In this document: piece after piece, positions 43,798 to 51,207 of the stretch
How the letters are laid out: each line of letters begins with the position of its first letter
Position numbering within the stretch: the stretch's first letter is position 1
Source of the DNA: HGW-17 sp964516435
Lineage (GTDB): Bacteria; Myxococcota_A; Polyangia; HGW-17
Direction: 5' to 3'
Length of the DNA: 64,000 bases
Assembly (NCBI GenBank): GCA_964516435.1
Contig: CAZEZP010000100.1
Location: 1-64,000, forward strand
Program-made: the position numbers and the translations under genes
The notes under the pieces: generated by a model
Told to the model about the DNA's origin: nothing
What the model saw: only the letters and a program-made list of their open reading frames with translations
The model's database searches: none

Positions 43798-44481
43798 ATG
43801 AAAAATTCGCCATATATTTCAATCATTGCCATTACAATCATGGGCGTCTTGTCTGCCTGCGACTCCGGTGAAAAAGGCCGGTTCGTCAACGAGCCGCTGG
43901 TACTGTCGGTGGCTTCCGGCCATGGGCAGGAAACCTGCGGACCCGATGTCTACCCGTGTGGTCCTTATGGCTCGCGCCGCTTCCAGACCGTACGGGACGT
44001 GCCGTTCGTGGCCGTCAACGAGGCGGCGCAGCAGTTGGGCGGCGGCGCCCTGGCCTACATGCATGATTTTTATGAATTACGCCAACAAGGGTACAAGCTG
44101 CTGTTCGTGCAGTTGACCACCGGGTGGTGCACGCACTGCCGCGAACAGATGCACACGCTGCCGCAGATGGTGGCGCAATACGGCTCCGGCAGTTCCCAGC
44201 CGAAGGTGGCCTTCCTGGTGGTGGTGCGCGAAGATCCGCAACTGGAGCCCGCCACGGTGGCGTATGCGGCCGAATACTCGGCCAACTACGGACTCGATGC
44301 CGTCGTGCCCGTCACCAACGATGCGGGAAACGCCTTTCTGCCCTACATGACGTCTGTCGGCTATCCGTTCAATTTCTACATCCAGTTGTCGGACATGACG
44401 ATCCTGGACTATGCATCCGCGCTGGAAACGCCGGAAACCTTCTCCGCGGATCTGGAGCGGGTCCTGCAAATCGTGCAGTGA
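43798..44481 (+). CDS. Thioredoxin-like lipoprotein
   Basis: 227 residues. Lipobox LSAC near residue 21. A thioredoxin-fold core begins with LLFVQLTTGWCTHCREQM: the WCxxC active site reads CTHC. A central strand (KVAFLVVVRED) and a cis-Pro-like region (SVGYPFNFYIQL) follow. An extra N-terminal part has a CGPDVYPCGPYGSRRF pair. It is likely a periplasmic thiol-disulfide enzyme or redox-sensing protein tethered to a membrane. Next downstream is an FAD/NAD(P)H reductase, but that enzyme is cytoplasmic, so direct electron supply is uncertain. Confidence 0.88.
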   Translation: MKNSPYISIIAITIMGVLSACDSGEKGRFVNEPLVLSVASGHGQETCGPDVYPCGPYGSRRFQTVRDVPFVAVNEAAQQLGGGALAYMHDFYELRQQGYKLLFVQLTTGWCTHCREQMHTLPQMVAQYGSGSSQPKVAFLVVVREDPQLEPATVAYAAEYSANYGLDAVVPVTNDAGNAFLPYMTSVGYPFNFYIQLSDMTILDYASALETPETFSADLERVLQIVQ

Positions 44482-44500
44482 GCGCAAAACGGGGGTTCGC

Positions 44501-45679
44501 ATGAAATCCTACGATATCGTCATCATCGGCGCTTCGGCGGCCGGCCTCCATGCCGCCGAACAGGCCCGCAAGGCATCCGCGGATCTGTCCATCGCATGCT
44601 TCACGGAAGAAGACCGAGCCGCCTATTACCGCCCCCTGCTCACGGAACTCATGGGAAATCCCGATGTGGCCCGAAAACCCGCATTCACGGTGCGGCCGGC
44701 CTCCTGGTTCGCCGAACAGCGCGTGGAGCTCCACACCCGCTCCGAGGTGGTGGCCCTGGATCCGCAGCGACACGAGATCGCCACGGCCGATGGACGCACC
44801 TTTTCCTGGAAGCGCTGCATCCTGGCCACGGGCAGTTCGCCCTTCGTGCCACTTCCGGAAGCCCTTTCGCTGCCCAGCGTGTTCACGTGCCGCACCTGGA
44901 CCGACGCCGAAGCCATCGCACGGGCCGCCCAGAACGCCTCGCACGTGGTGGTGATCGGCGGCGGGCTGCTGGGGCTGGAGGCGGCCCACTACCTGAATGC
45001 CCCGGGCCGGCGCGTGACCGTGGTGGAACTGATGCCCCGGATCCTGCCGCGCCAACTGGACGAAGCCGTCTCCGGATGGCTCGAGCGCCGCATCCGGAAC
45101 GCAGGAGTGGACGTACGGCTGGGAACGCAGGTGCATGCCATTTCCCCGTCCGCTTCCGGCCGGTTGCGCGTGGATACCTCGGCCGGGGATCTGCTGGCGG
45201 ACGTGGTGCTGTTCTCCATCGGCGTGCGGCCCCGCGCGGATCTGGCGAAAAAGGCCGGCCTGACCGTGAACCGGGGCATCGTGGTGGATGCGGCCATGCG
45301 CACCTCGCATCCGGACGTGTTCGCCTGCGGGGACGCGGCGGAGTTTTCCGGCCAGGTGTGGGCCCTGTGGATGCCGGCACTGCGCATGGGACAGGTGGCG
45401 GGCCACAACGCGGCCGAAACGGGAGCCGAACGCACCTATGCGGCATCGATTCCGCCGGCGGCGCTGTCGGCTTTCGGAACCCGCATATTTTCCGTAGGAC
45501 GCATGGAGGGCAATGTAGAGGAAATATGCTCCGACGAAGACCACGGCGTGCGCCTGTACTTCGAGGGCGACGCCCTGTCGGGCGCTCTGCTGTGGGGCGA
45601 TGCGGCCCGCGGCATGGCGCTGGCCAAGGCCGTGGAACAACGCCTCGACCGCCCCTCTGTCCTTCAAATATTGCAATAG
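44501..45679 (+). CDS. FAD-dependent NAD(P)H oxidoreductase (rubredoxin/nitrite-reductase-like)
   Basis: 392 residues. ATG at 44501 with a GGGGG stretch upstream; it starts right at the FAD-binding motif IVIIGASAAGLHAAEQ. The NAD(P)H-binding motif VVVIGGGLLGLEAAHYL lies near 150, and FACGDAAEF is the second FAD contact. Cysteine and fold order match NADH:rubredoxin reductases and the N-terminal part of assimilatory nitrite reductases (CILATGSSPFVP). In anaerobes such enzymes often reduce rubredoxin for oxygen or peroxide defence; no rubredoxin is adjacent. Probably last gene of the run starting at 40782. Confidence 0.9.
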   Translation: MKSYDIVIIGASAAGLHAAEQARKASADLSIACFTEEDRAAYYRPLLTELMGNPDVARKPAFTVRPASWFAEQRVELHTRSEVVALDPQRHEIATADGRTFSWKRCILATGSSPFVPLPEALSLPSVFTCRTWTDAEAIARAAQNASHVVVIGGGLLGLEAAHYLNAPGRRVTVVELMPRILPRQLDEAVSGWLERRIRNAGVDVRLGTQVHAISPSASGRLRVDTSAGDLLADVVLFSIGVRPRADLAKKAGLTVNRGIVVDAAMRTSHPDVFACGDAAEFSGQVWALWMPALRMGQVAGHNAAETGAERTYAASIPPAALSAFGTRIFSVGRMEGNVEEICSDEDHGVRLYFEGDALSGALLWGDAARGMALAKAVEQRLDRPSVLQILQ

Positions 45680-45688
45680 GATTGCAAT
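45670..45688. repeat. Repeated palindrome ATTGCAAT at a convergent junction
   Basis: ATTGCAAT occurs twice, separated by AGG, and each copy is its own reverse complement, so the unit can fold as an 8-bp hairpin. It spans the stop of the reductase gene and lies just before the converging lamin-tail gene. A bidirectional terminator is possible but no U-run follows. Confidence 0.3.
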
Positions 45689-45703
45689 ACGCCAGACCGT
45701 TTC

Positions 45704-46861
45704 TTATTTGCAGGGAAGAAAGACGCCCAGGTTGGACACGTCGTCGATGGCCGACGCCGTCCACTGGACGGAAGGATCGAACGCATCGGCGTCGTTGGTG
45801 TCGCCGGCAGTCGTGGCGCACTTGCGCCGCAAAGTGACGTCCACGGTGGTGACGCCGCCGCCCGTCCAGGCGGCGCCGGGATCCTCGCCCACCTTGCCGA
45901 AGACGTCCTGGGTGCTTCCGGAACAGACCAGTTTCAATGCATCATTGCCGTTGAAGACGAGATTCCCCTTCTGATCGCAGGTGTAGGAAAGCGCCCACTG
46001 CGTATGGCAGATTACGAAGGTCTGGCCGGCCGTGAGCGACGCCGACGCCAGGGGGACGGTGCTGGAAACCGACGCACTTCCATTGCTGAAGATCTGGATG
46101 GCGCAGGAAGAGAGATTGAATCCCGACGGCGCCGACATGACGAAGATTTCCAGGGCCTTGTTGTTGCTGGTCCCCTCCATGTATTCGCTGAAGAAGAGAT
46201 TGAGCGTGGACGAGGGCGTCACGCAGGTGGCCGTGGTGCCCACCATCTGGCAGGTCTTGCCCTGGGCCGCGCAGTCGGCGGACAGCGTCCAGTTCAGGCA
46301 GTTGCCGCTGCGGGTGCAGGTTTCCACCCGGTTGTTCTGGCAGCGGGTCTCGTTTTCCGTGGTGCAGTTGGACGTGCACTGCTCGATGCAGGATGCCGTC
46401 TGCGTCAGGCCGTCATAGATGCACACCTGCCCCAAAAAGGCGCAATCCTGCCCCGCATCGAAAATCGGGCAGCCCGAAGCGTCCTCCACGCAATCCTGGA
46501 TGACGTTGCCCGCGCAGGCACTTTCCCCCACGGTGCACTCGGGCGTGCACTCCACCACGCAGGCCGCGGTGTGGGCATCCGTGTCCTGCGTGCAGATCTT
46601 CCCGCTCTCCGTGCAGTTTTCCGTGTTTTCCCACGTGGGGCACGGCGCATGTTCGATGCACGTCTGCCTCTTGCCTTCCACGCAACGCTGGTGGCCCACC
46701 GTGCAAACGGTGCAGTTGTTGGAATTGGTATTGTTGGAATTATTGGTCGTGTTGTTGGAACTGTTGGTATTGTTGGAATTCGTGCCGCCGTTTCCGGCTC
46801 CCGCACACGCCAGAAGCCACAACCCCAGCAAAATGCCCGGCAATCCATTCTTCATGCGCAT
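45704..46861 (-). CDS. Lipoprotein with Asn linker, Cys-rich stalk and lamin-tail domain
   Basis: 385 residues. ATG at 46861 is preferred (GAGGTGG upstream); in-frame GTG at 46867 and ATG at 46855 are alternatives. The signal ends LLAC. An Asn/Ser/Thr linker of about 25 residues follows, then about 150 residues with many cysteines in units of the form C-x(4-6)-C-x(8-10)-C. The C-terminal domain starts LNLFFSEYMEGTSNNKALEIF, the hallmark of bacterial lamin-tail domains, which often accompany secreted nucleases or phosphatases. No catalytic domain is present, so it may be a binding or anchoring protein. Confidence 0.85.
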   Translation of the reverse strand: MRMKNGLPGILLGLWLLACAGAGNGGTNSNNTNSSNNTTNNSNNTNSNNCTVCTVGHQRCVEGKRQTCIEHAPCPTWENTENCTESGKICTQDTDAHTAACVVECTPECTVGESACAGNVIQDCVEDASGCPIFDAGQDCAFLGQVCIYDGLTQTASCIEQCTSNCTTENETRCQNNRVETCTRSGNCLNWTLSADCAAQGKTCQMVGTTATCVTPSSTLNLFFSEYMEGTSNNKALEIFVMSAPSGFNLSSCAIQIFSNGSASVSSTVPLASASLTAGQTFVICHTQWALSYTCDQKGNLVFNGNDALKLVCSGSTQDVFGKVGEDPGAAWTGGGVTTVDVTLRRKCATTAGDTNDADAFDPSVQWTASAIDDVSNLGVFLPCK

Positions 46862-46906
46862 GGCCACCTCGCAGCTCCTAATTTTGTAGCATTGTTTTGC
46901 GGCGTT

Positions 46907-47500
46907 TCAAACCACGTTGGCGGGATCTTCATGGCCAAACCAGCGGGGGGCGCGCTTCTCCCGCTCGGCCAGCCGGCGCTCGGCTTCCGTCAGGACGTCC
47001 ACGACCAGGTGCAGCGCGTCGTAGCGTCCGCAAAAACTGAAGTATTCCTCTTCCCGCAGCGGGGCCGCCTGGGAAAGAACCGCTTCCAGCATCTCCAGGA
47101 ACGCCGGAGACACCACGAGCGCAGATTCTTCCGGCATGGACTGCGCGAGGATCTCCTCTCCCAGTTGCGGCGCGCGCAGGGCCAGCGGGCAGGAAAGAAA
47201 CCGCACGGACCAGTTTTCCGGATTCTGGGGCGTGCCGCCCAGATCCCAGATGCCGCCGAACGCCCGGCGCAGGGTTTCCCCCAGATAGGCGCCGGCCGCA
47301 AGAGCGAACAGCCGTTTCACGCCGCCGGGCGCGAGACGGTTCTCGCGTGCCAGTTCATCCAGGAACGGCAGGGTTTCCGACGTCAGATCCAGCGACACGC
47401 CGTAGCGGTGCCGGGCGACATCCACCACCACGGCCGCCAGTTCCGCCACTTCCACGGGCGGCGGCGAAAAGGAATTTCCCCATGGAGAATTGTCGGTCAT
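46907..47500 (-). CDS. Unknown cytoplasmic protein
   Basis: 197 residues, no signal or membrane segment. It begins with a Pro-rich head, then helix-rich sequence. RLFALAAGAYLGETLRRAFGG followed by IWDLGG resembles a recurring pattern in small uncharacterised proteins that form a GGxW turn, but no family could be named. It lies between the lamin-tail lipoprotein (46-base gap) and rpmB (64-base gap) on the same strand. Confidence 0.7.
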   Translation of the reverse strand: MTDNSPWGNSFSPPPVEVAELAAVVVDVARHRYGVSLDLTSETLPFLDELARENRLAPGGVKRLFALAAGAYLGETLRRAFGGIWDLGGTPQNPENWSVRFLSCPLALRAPQLGEEILAQSMPEESALVVSPAFLEMLEAVLSQAAPLREEEYFSFCGRYDALHLVVDVLTEAERRLAEREKRAPRWFGHEDPANVV

Positions 47501-47564
47501 GGAAGATCTTCCCGTAATGGACGGGATGGCGCAAACCGAAAATGCGCCGTCCGGGAAATCCTGG

Positions 47565-47756
47565 TTAGTCGATGGGGGGACGCTTGAGTTGGGGCAGACA
47601 GGACGTGCAAACCCGCACCCGGCGCACCTGGCCGTCCACCACCGCGCGCACGGTCTTGAGATTCACCAGTTGGCGGCTCTTGGACTTGATGTTGGAATGG
47701 GAAACGGTATTGGCTCTCACGGTGCCACGCAAGCAGAGTTCACATTGGCGAGACAT
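47565..47756 (-). CDS. rpmB: 50S ribosomal protein L28
   Basis: 63 residues. ATG at 47756 with GGAG upstream. It begins MSRQCELCLRGTVRANTVSH, the usual L28 N-terminus, followed by the basic NIKSKSRQL stretch. Two CxxC pairs (Cys 5/8 and CTSC near 53) indicate the zinc-binding form. It is shorter than the Escherichia coli version (78) but normal for the zinc type. Its promoter and a leader hairpin can be seen upstream. It stands apart from rpmG, its frequent partner. Confidence 0.96.
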   Translation of the reverse strand: MSRQCELCLRGTVRANTVSHSNIKSKSRQLVNLKTVRAVVDGQVRRVRVCTSCLPQLKRPPID

Positions 47757-47781
47757 GGTTCGATCTCCTTCGCAAGAACCG

Positions 47782-47803
47782 GCGCCGCACGCGTTCGCGG
47801 CGC
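47782..47803 (-). promoter_or_regulatory. Stem-loop in the rpmB leader
   Basis: GCGCCGC (47782-47788) and GCGGCGC (47797-47803) form a perfect 7-bp GC stem with an 8-base loop. It lies in the predicted 5' leader, a few bases upstream of the ribosome site. It could be a target for protein or translation control; not a known L28 leader element that I can identify. Confidence 0.4.
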
Positions 47804-47815
47804 AGGCGGAGGGGG

Positions 47816-47843
47816 AATTTACCGGATCCATCGCGAATGTCAA
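47816..47843 (-). promoter_or_regulatory. Promoter of rpmB
   Basis: Minus strand perfect TTGACA (47838-47843), 16-base spacer, TAAATT (47816-47821). The predicted start near 47809 gives a leader of about 53 bases. Confidence 0.55.
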
Positions 47844-47936
47844 GGCAAAAACGTGCGCAAGACCGCAAAAGCAGGCCGCGTGTTGGCGCTTTTTCCCGTA
47901 TGTTTGCGTTTCGTTCGAAAATCATGAGCCTTTCGT

Positions 47937-47971
47937 TTGACGGATCTCCTAAAGAAAGGTAACGTACCTTT
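47937..47971 (+). promoter_or_regulatory. Candidate promoter with palindrome over the -10 box
   Basis: TTGACG (47937-47942), exactly 17 bases, TAACGT (47960-47965). The inverted repeat AAAGGTA, ACG, TACCTTT (47955-47971) is centred on the -10 box, the position of a repressor site. It would serve the membrane protein gene at 48029 with a leader of about 57 bases. Confidence 0.4.
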
Positions 47972-48028
47972 TTGTTCCGCGCCGGCGGACGTCTTCCGGC
48001 GCGACTTCCCGCGGGAGGTCCATCCATC

Positions 48029-49120
48029 ATGTTTTTCCGTGCCAAGGAAGGCTCGACTGCCGCCCTCATCCAGTTGTGCATCGGCTATTTCATCTTCTAC
48101 GTGATCACCGGGGTCTCCGTGAAATACTTCCTGGGACCAGCTCCCCGGTTTCCCGGCATGGAAGGCATGGAATTCCTCGTCTATTCCACGGCTGGCGGGA
48201 TGGGGATTTCCCTGCTGGTCGTCCTGATCGGACGCTGGTACCGCTTCGAGTCCAACCAGAAGACGAACCTCGGCCCCTTCACCGTCCCCGTCGAATTCCT
48301 GTACATCATTCCTTCCGGCATCTGCACGGCGGTGGTCGTGCCCACCACCACCCTCATGTACACGTTCGACGGCATTTCCGTCATGGTGGCCATGACCCTG
48401 ATGCGGGGCTCCATCATCGTCATCAGCCGCGCCGTAGACGAAGTACAAATACGTCAGGGAATCCTCAAAAAGAAAGTATACCTGGAAGAAAACCTGGCCG
48501 TGATTATCGCCATCCTGGTGGTGGTTCTCGAAATCCTCTCCCCAGCCAAGGGCGGAAAGAGCCCATTCCGCTCCCTGCCGGTGATGGTCATCTTCACATC
48601 CTACATCCTCTCCTACACGTTGCGCATCTACATCATGAACTATTACAAGAACACGCGGCCACGCGGCGCCACGGGTTCCAACAAGGGATTCTTCGCCATC
48701 GAGCAGATCACGGCATCGATCGTCGTGGCGCTCGTGGCGCTGGCGGTGGTAGCCGCCCACTGGGCCGGATACATCGAAGGACCGCGCTCCTCCTGCATGG
48801 CGCGCGCCATCGTGCAGCCCAATCTCGCATGGTGGCACTGGGCCGTGCTGGCCGGAACGGCGTATGGCGTTGTGTCCTTCTTCTCGGTTTTCATCTTCAT
48901 GTTCAAGGGCCGCACAGCCACGTTCGCCGGCCTGGTGAACCGCATCACCAGCCTCGTGGCCGGTACCGTAGCCACCTTGATCTTCGCCTGGGCCTTCGGG
49001 GGAAAGTACCCGCACGTCATGGACTGGGTGGGGCTGGGACTGATTTTCGTGGCCGTGGGATTCATGACCCGGGCGGAAAAGAAGCGCGCCCTGGAACTGG
49101 CCCGGGAGAAGGAAATCTGA
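48029..49120 (+). CDS. Multi-spanning membrane protein, possibly DMT-superfamily
   Basis: 363 residues, about ten hydrophobic segments in two halves. ATG at 48029 with GGAGGT ten bases upstream is preferred over earlier in-frame starts. The arrangement and short loops recall drug/metabolite-type transporters (for example TAGGMGISLLVVLIGRW and FLYIIPSGICTAVVVPTTTLM), but no diagnostic motif was found. The basic C-terminus (RAEKKRALELAREKEI) is cytoplasmic. It stands alone, divergent from rpmB. Confidence 0.8.
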   Translation: MFFRAKEGSTAALIQLCIGYFIFYVITGVSVKYFLGPAPRFPGMEGMEFLVYSTAGGMGISLLVVLIGRWYRFESNQKTNLGPFTVPVEFLYIIPSGICTAVVVPTTTLMYTFDGISVMVAMTLMRGSIIVISRAVDEVQIRQGILKKKVYLEENLAVIIAILVVVLEILSPAKGGKSPFRSLPVMVIFTSYILSYTLRIYIMNYYKNTRPRGATGSNKGFFAIEQITASIVVALVALAVVAAHWAGYIEGPRSSCMARAIVQPNLAWWHWAVLAGTAYGVVSFFSVFIFMFKGRTATFAGLVNRITSLVAGTVATLIFAWAFGGKYPHVMDWVGLGLIFVAVGFMTRAEKKRALELAREKEI

Positions 49121-49196
49121 ACTTCCCCTGAAAGAATTCTGCGCCATGGGCCGGGGCGGCGGAGGCCGGGACGCCCGGGCATCGAGGGCACAACTC

Positions 49197-49892
49197 TCAG
49201 CGCCCGCCCGCTTCTCCGTAATCCGGATTCCCTCCGGAGGGACCCGCCGCAAGGGAGGCCAGGATGTCCTGCACCATGGGATTGGCGGGGTCGTAGAAGG
49301 CGGCCGGATTCATGCGGGGATGCAGGCGGGAGCGCCATTCCATTTTCATCAGGGCATGCAGGATGTCCAAGTCCGAAAATCCGCGCGCGCGCAGGCGGTG
49401 CAAAAGGTGAAATATAGCTTCGGTGGCATGTTCCGGGTGCACGATCCGCCCCAGCGTCAGCCACAGGGAATCCCCGTGGAAGAACACGCGGGACTGCACG
49501 ATCTGTCCAGGCGCGAGGCCGAAAATGGGCGGCTGCTCATGCACCTGGAAATCCGCCCCGCCCAGGAGATCCCGAAACCAGGCCGTCTTCTTCCAGGGAG
49601 CCATCAGCACGAACAGCCCGGGATGAGCGGTGGCGAGGGAGGATGCGAGCGCCGAAAGAGCGCCTCCCATCTTTCCCTGGGCCACGAGCCGGGAAAGCCG
49701 GCAGGGCGCCGGACCGTCCAGAAACATCCATTCCTGGAAGGCCTGCATGCGGGATTCGTGCGTGCCATCCTGGGCCGGCTTGCCCGTGCGCAACCAGAAG
49801 CACTCCTGCAAGCGGACCCACTCCCGCCGATGCGCCTCTTCCGAAAGCAGGCCGAAGAGTGAAGGCCAGAAATCATCCAGGGGATGCGGCAT
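49197..49892 (-). CDS. Unknown protein coupled to pyrC
   Basis: 231 residues, no signal peptide or membrane segment. The start overlaps the last 20 bases of pyrC. It has alternating helical and beta-like parts with many Trp/Phe (for example FWPSLFGLLSEEAHRREWVRL and VLMAPWKKTAWFRDLLGG). No family was recognised. The length and a hydrophobic core suggest a folded cytoplasmic protein. It might form part of a small module with the fatty-acid and pyrimidine genes only by shared expression. Confidence 0.75.
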   Translation of the reverse strand: MPHPLDDFWPSLFGLLSEEAHRREWVRLQECFWLRTGKPAQDGTHESRMQAFQEWMFLDGPAPCRLSRLVAQGKMGGALSALASSLATAHPGLFVLMAPWKKTAWFRDLLGGADFQVHEQPPIFGLAPGQIVQSRVFFHGDSLWLTLGRIVHPEHATEAIFHLLHRLRARGFSDLDILHALMKMEWRSRLHPRMNPAAFYDPANPMVQDILASLAAGPSGGNPDYGEAGGR

Positions 49893-51207
49893 CGAACACC
49901 TTCACGCCCGCCACGAACACGGCCCGGGTGCGTCCAGGAAGGGTACGGCCCAGGAACGGAGAATTGCGGCTCTTCGATACGAAATCGCCCGTCACGTCCC
50001 AGGCGGCGCCGGGATCGTACACCGTCACGTCCCCCAGGGCGCCGCGGGAAAACCGTCCCCGATCCTGCAGTCCGAAACACGCGGCCGCCCGGTGGGTCAT
50101 GGCCGCGACGGCCACCTGCAGGGGAAGTTCGCCGCGCAGGACCCGCTCATGCAGGACAGGAAAGGCGGTCTCCAGACCGATGACGCCGAAGGCGGCCGTT
50201 TCCAGATCCTGCTTGCGCGCCTCCTCGTGCGGCGCATGGTCCGTCACCACCGCATCGATGACGCCCGTGCGCACGCCTTCGAGCAGCGCCTGCCGGTCCG
50301 CCTCCGAACGCAGCGGAGGCGCGCATTTGGCCCGCGCGCCCGCCTGCTGGACGGCTTCATCCGTGAGCGCCAGGTGGTGCACCGTGGCCTCGGCCGTGAC
50401 GGGAAACCCATTTTCCTTGGCCCATCGCACCAAATCCACGGAATGGCGCGAGGAGAGGTGCTGGGCGTGATAGCGAGCGCCCGTGTGCGCGGCCAGCAGG
50501 ATGCCCTGGGCCAACTGGACGGTTTCCGCCGGCCACGGCTGTCCGGCACGGCCCAGCCGCCGCTGGACTTCCCCTGCCGCCATGGGTGCCTTGCCGCTCA
50601 ATTCCACGCGCTCGCAGTGATCTGACAGCACGGAACCGGTTTCAGCGCACAGCCGCAGCAGTTCGAGCATCACGTCCGCACGGGCCACGGCATCCCCGTC
50701 GTCGGAAAACGCCACGGCGCCGGCGGCCCGGCAGCCGGCTACGTCCACAGGAACGACGCCCTTGCGCCCAAGCGTGGCGGCGGCCACCGTTTCGACCCGG
50801 CAAAACGCCTCCCTCGCGGCGCGCGCGCGCATGTGCGCCACCAGCCCAGGCCCGTCCGGCGGCGGATTCGTATTGGGCATGGCGCACACGGTGGCGAAAC
50901 CTCCCGCCACGGCGGCGCGCGTACCGCTGTGCAGATCCTCGGCGGATTCGAATCCGGGATCCCGCAGGTGCACGTGCAGATCCAGCAGGCCGGGCATCAC
51001 CCAGCACCCGCGGGCATCGTACGAAGGGACATGCTCCGGGCGCGCCTCCCCCGGAAAAAGAACCGCCTGCACCCGCCCGCCGGCGATCCACACGGAGGCG
51101 ACCGCATCCAGCCCCGCATGCGGATCCAGCACGCGGCCGCCTTCGATGATCACGTCATTTTCCCCCTCCGGTCTGCAGAAACAGAATTTTTCCTTCCTGT
51201 CGGTCAT
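49873..51207 (-). CDS. pyrC: Dihydroorotase
   Basis: 444 residues, class I type as in Bacillus. It closes carbamoyl-aspartate to dihydroorotate in pyrimidine synthesis. Metal-ligand motif DLHVHLRDPGFE near residue 75, substrate-side MPNTNPP, then SDHCE, and the catalytic Asp in VVTDHAPHEEA. The ATG at 51207 overlaps the fadD stop (ATGA), which fixes the start although the open frame runs far upstream. Some class I homologues next to aspartate carbamoyltransferase are inactive partners, but the ligands here look complete. Confidence 0.94.
   Translation of the reverse strand: MTDRKEKFCFCRPEGENDVIIEGGRVLDPHAGLDAVASVWIAGGRVQAVLFPGEARPEHVPSYDARGCWVMPGLLDLHVHLRDPGFESAEDLHSGTRAAVAGGFATVCAMPNTNPPPDGPGLVAHMRARAAREAFCRVETVAAATLGRKGVVPVDVAGCRAAGAVAFSDDGDAVARADVMLELLRLCAETGSVLSDHCERVELSGKAPMAAGEVQRRLGRAGQPWPAETVQLAQGILLAAHTGARYHAQHLSSRHSVDLVRWAKENGFPVTAEATVHHLALTDEAVQQAGARAKCAPPLRSEADRQALLEGVRTGVIDAVVTDHAPHEEARKQDLETAAFGVIGLETAFPVLHERVLRGELPLQVAVAAMTHRAAACFGLQDRGRFSRGALGDVTVYDPGAAWDVTGDFVSKSRNSPFLGRTLPGRTRAVFVAGVKVFDAASPG

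Noticed and set aside
50941..50956. GGATTCGAATCC resembling a tRNA T-loop
   Set aside because: Lies inside pyrC coding sequence and is a simple palindrome without other tRNA arms.
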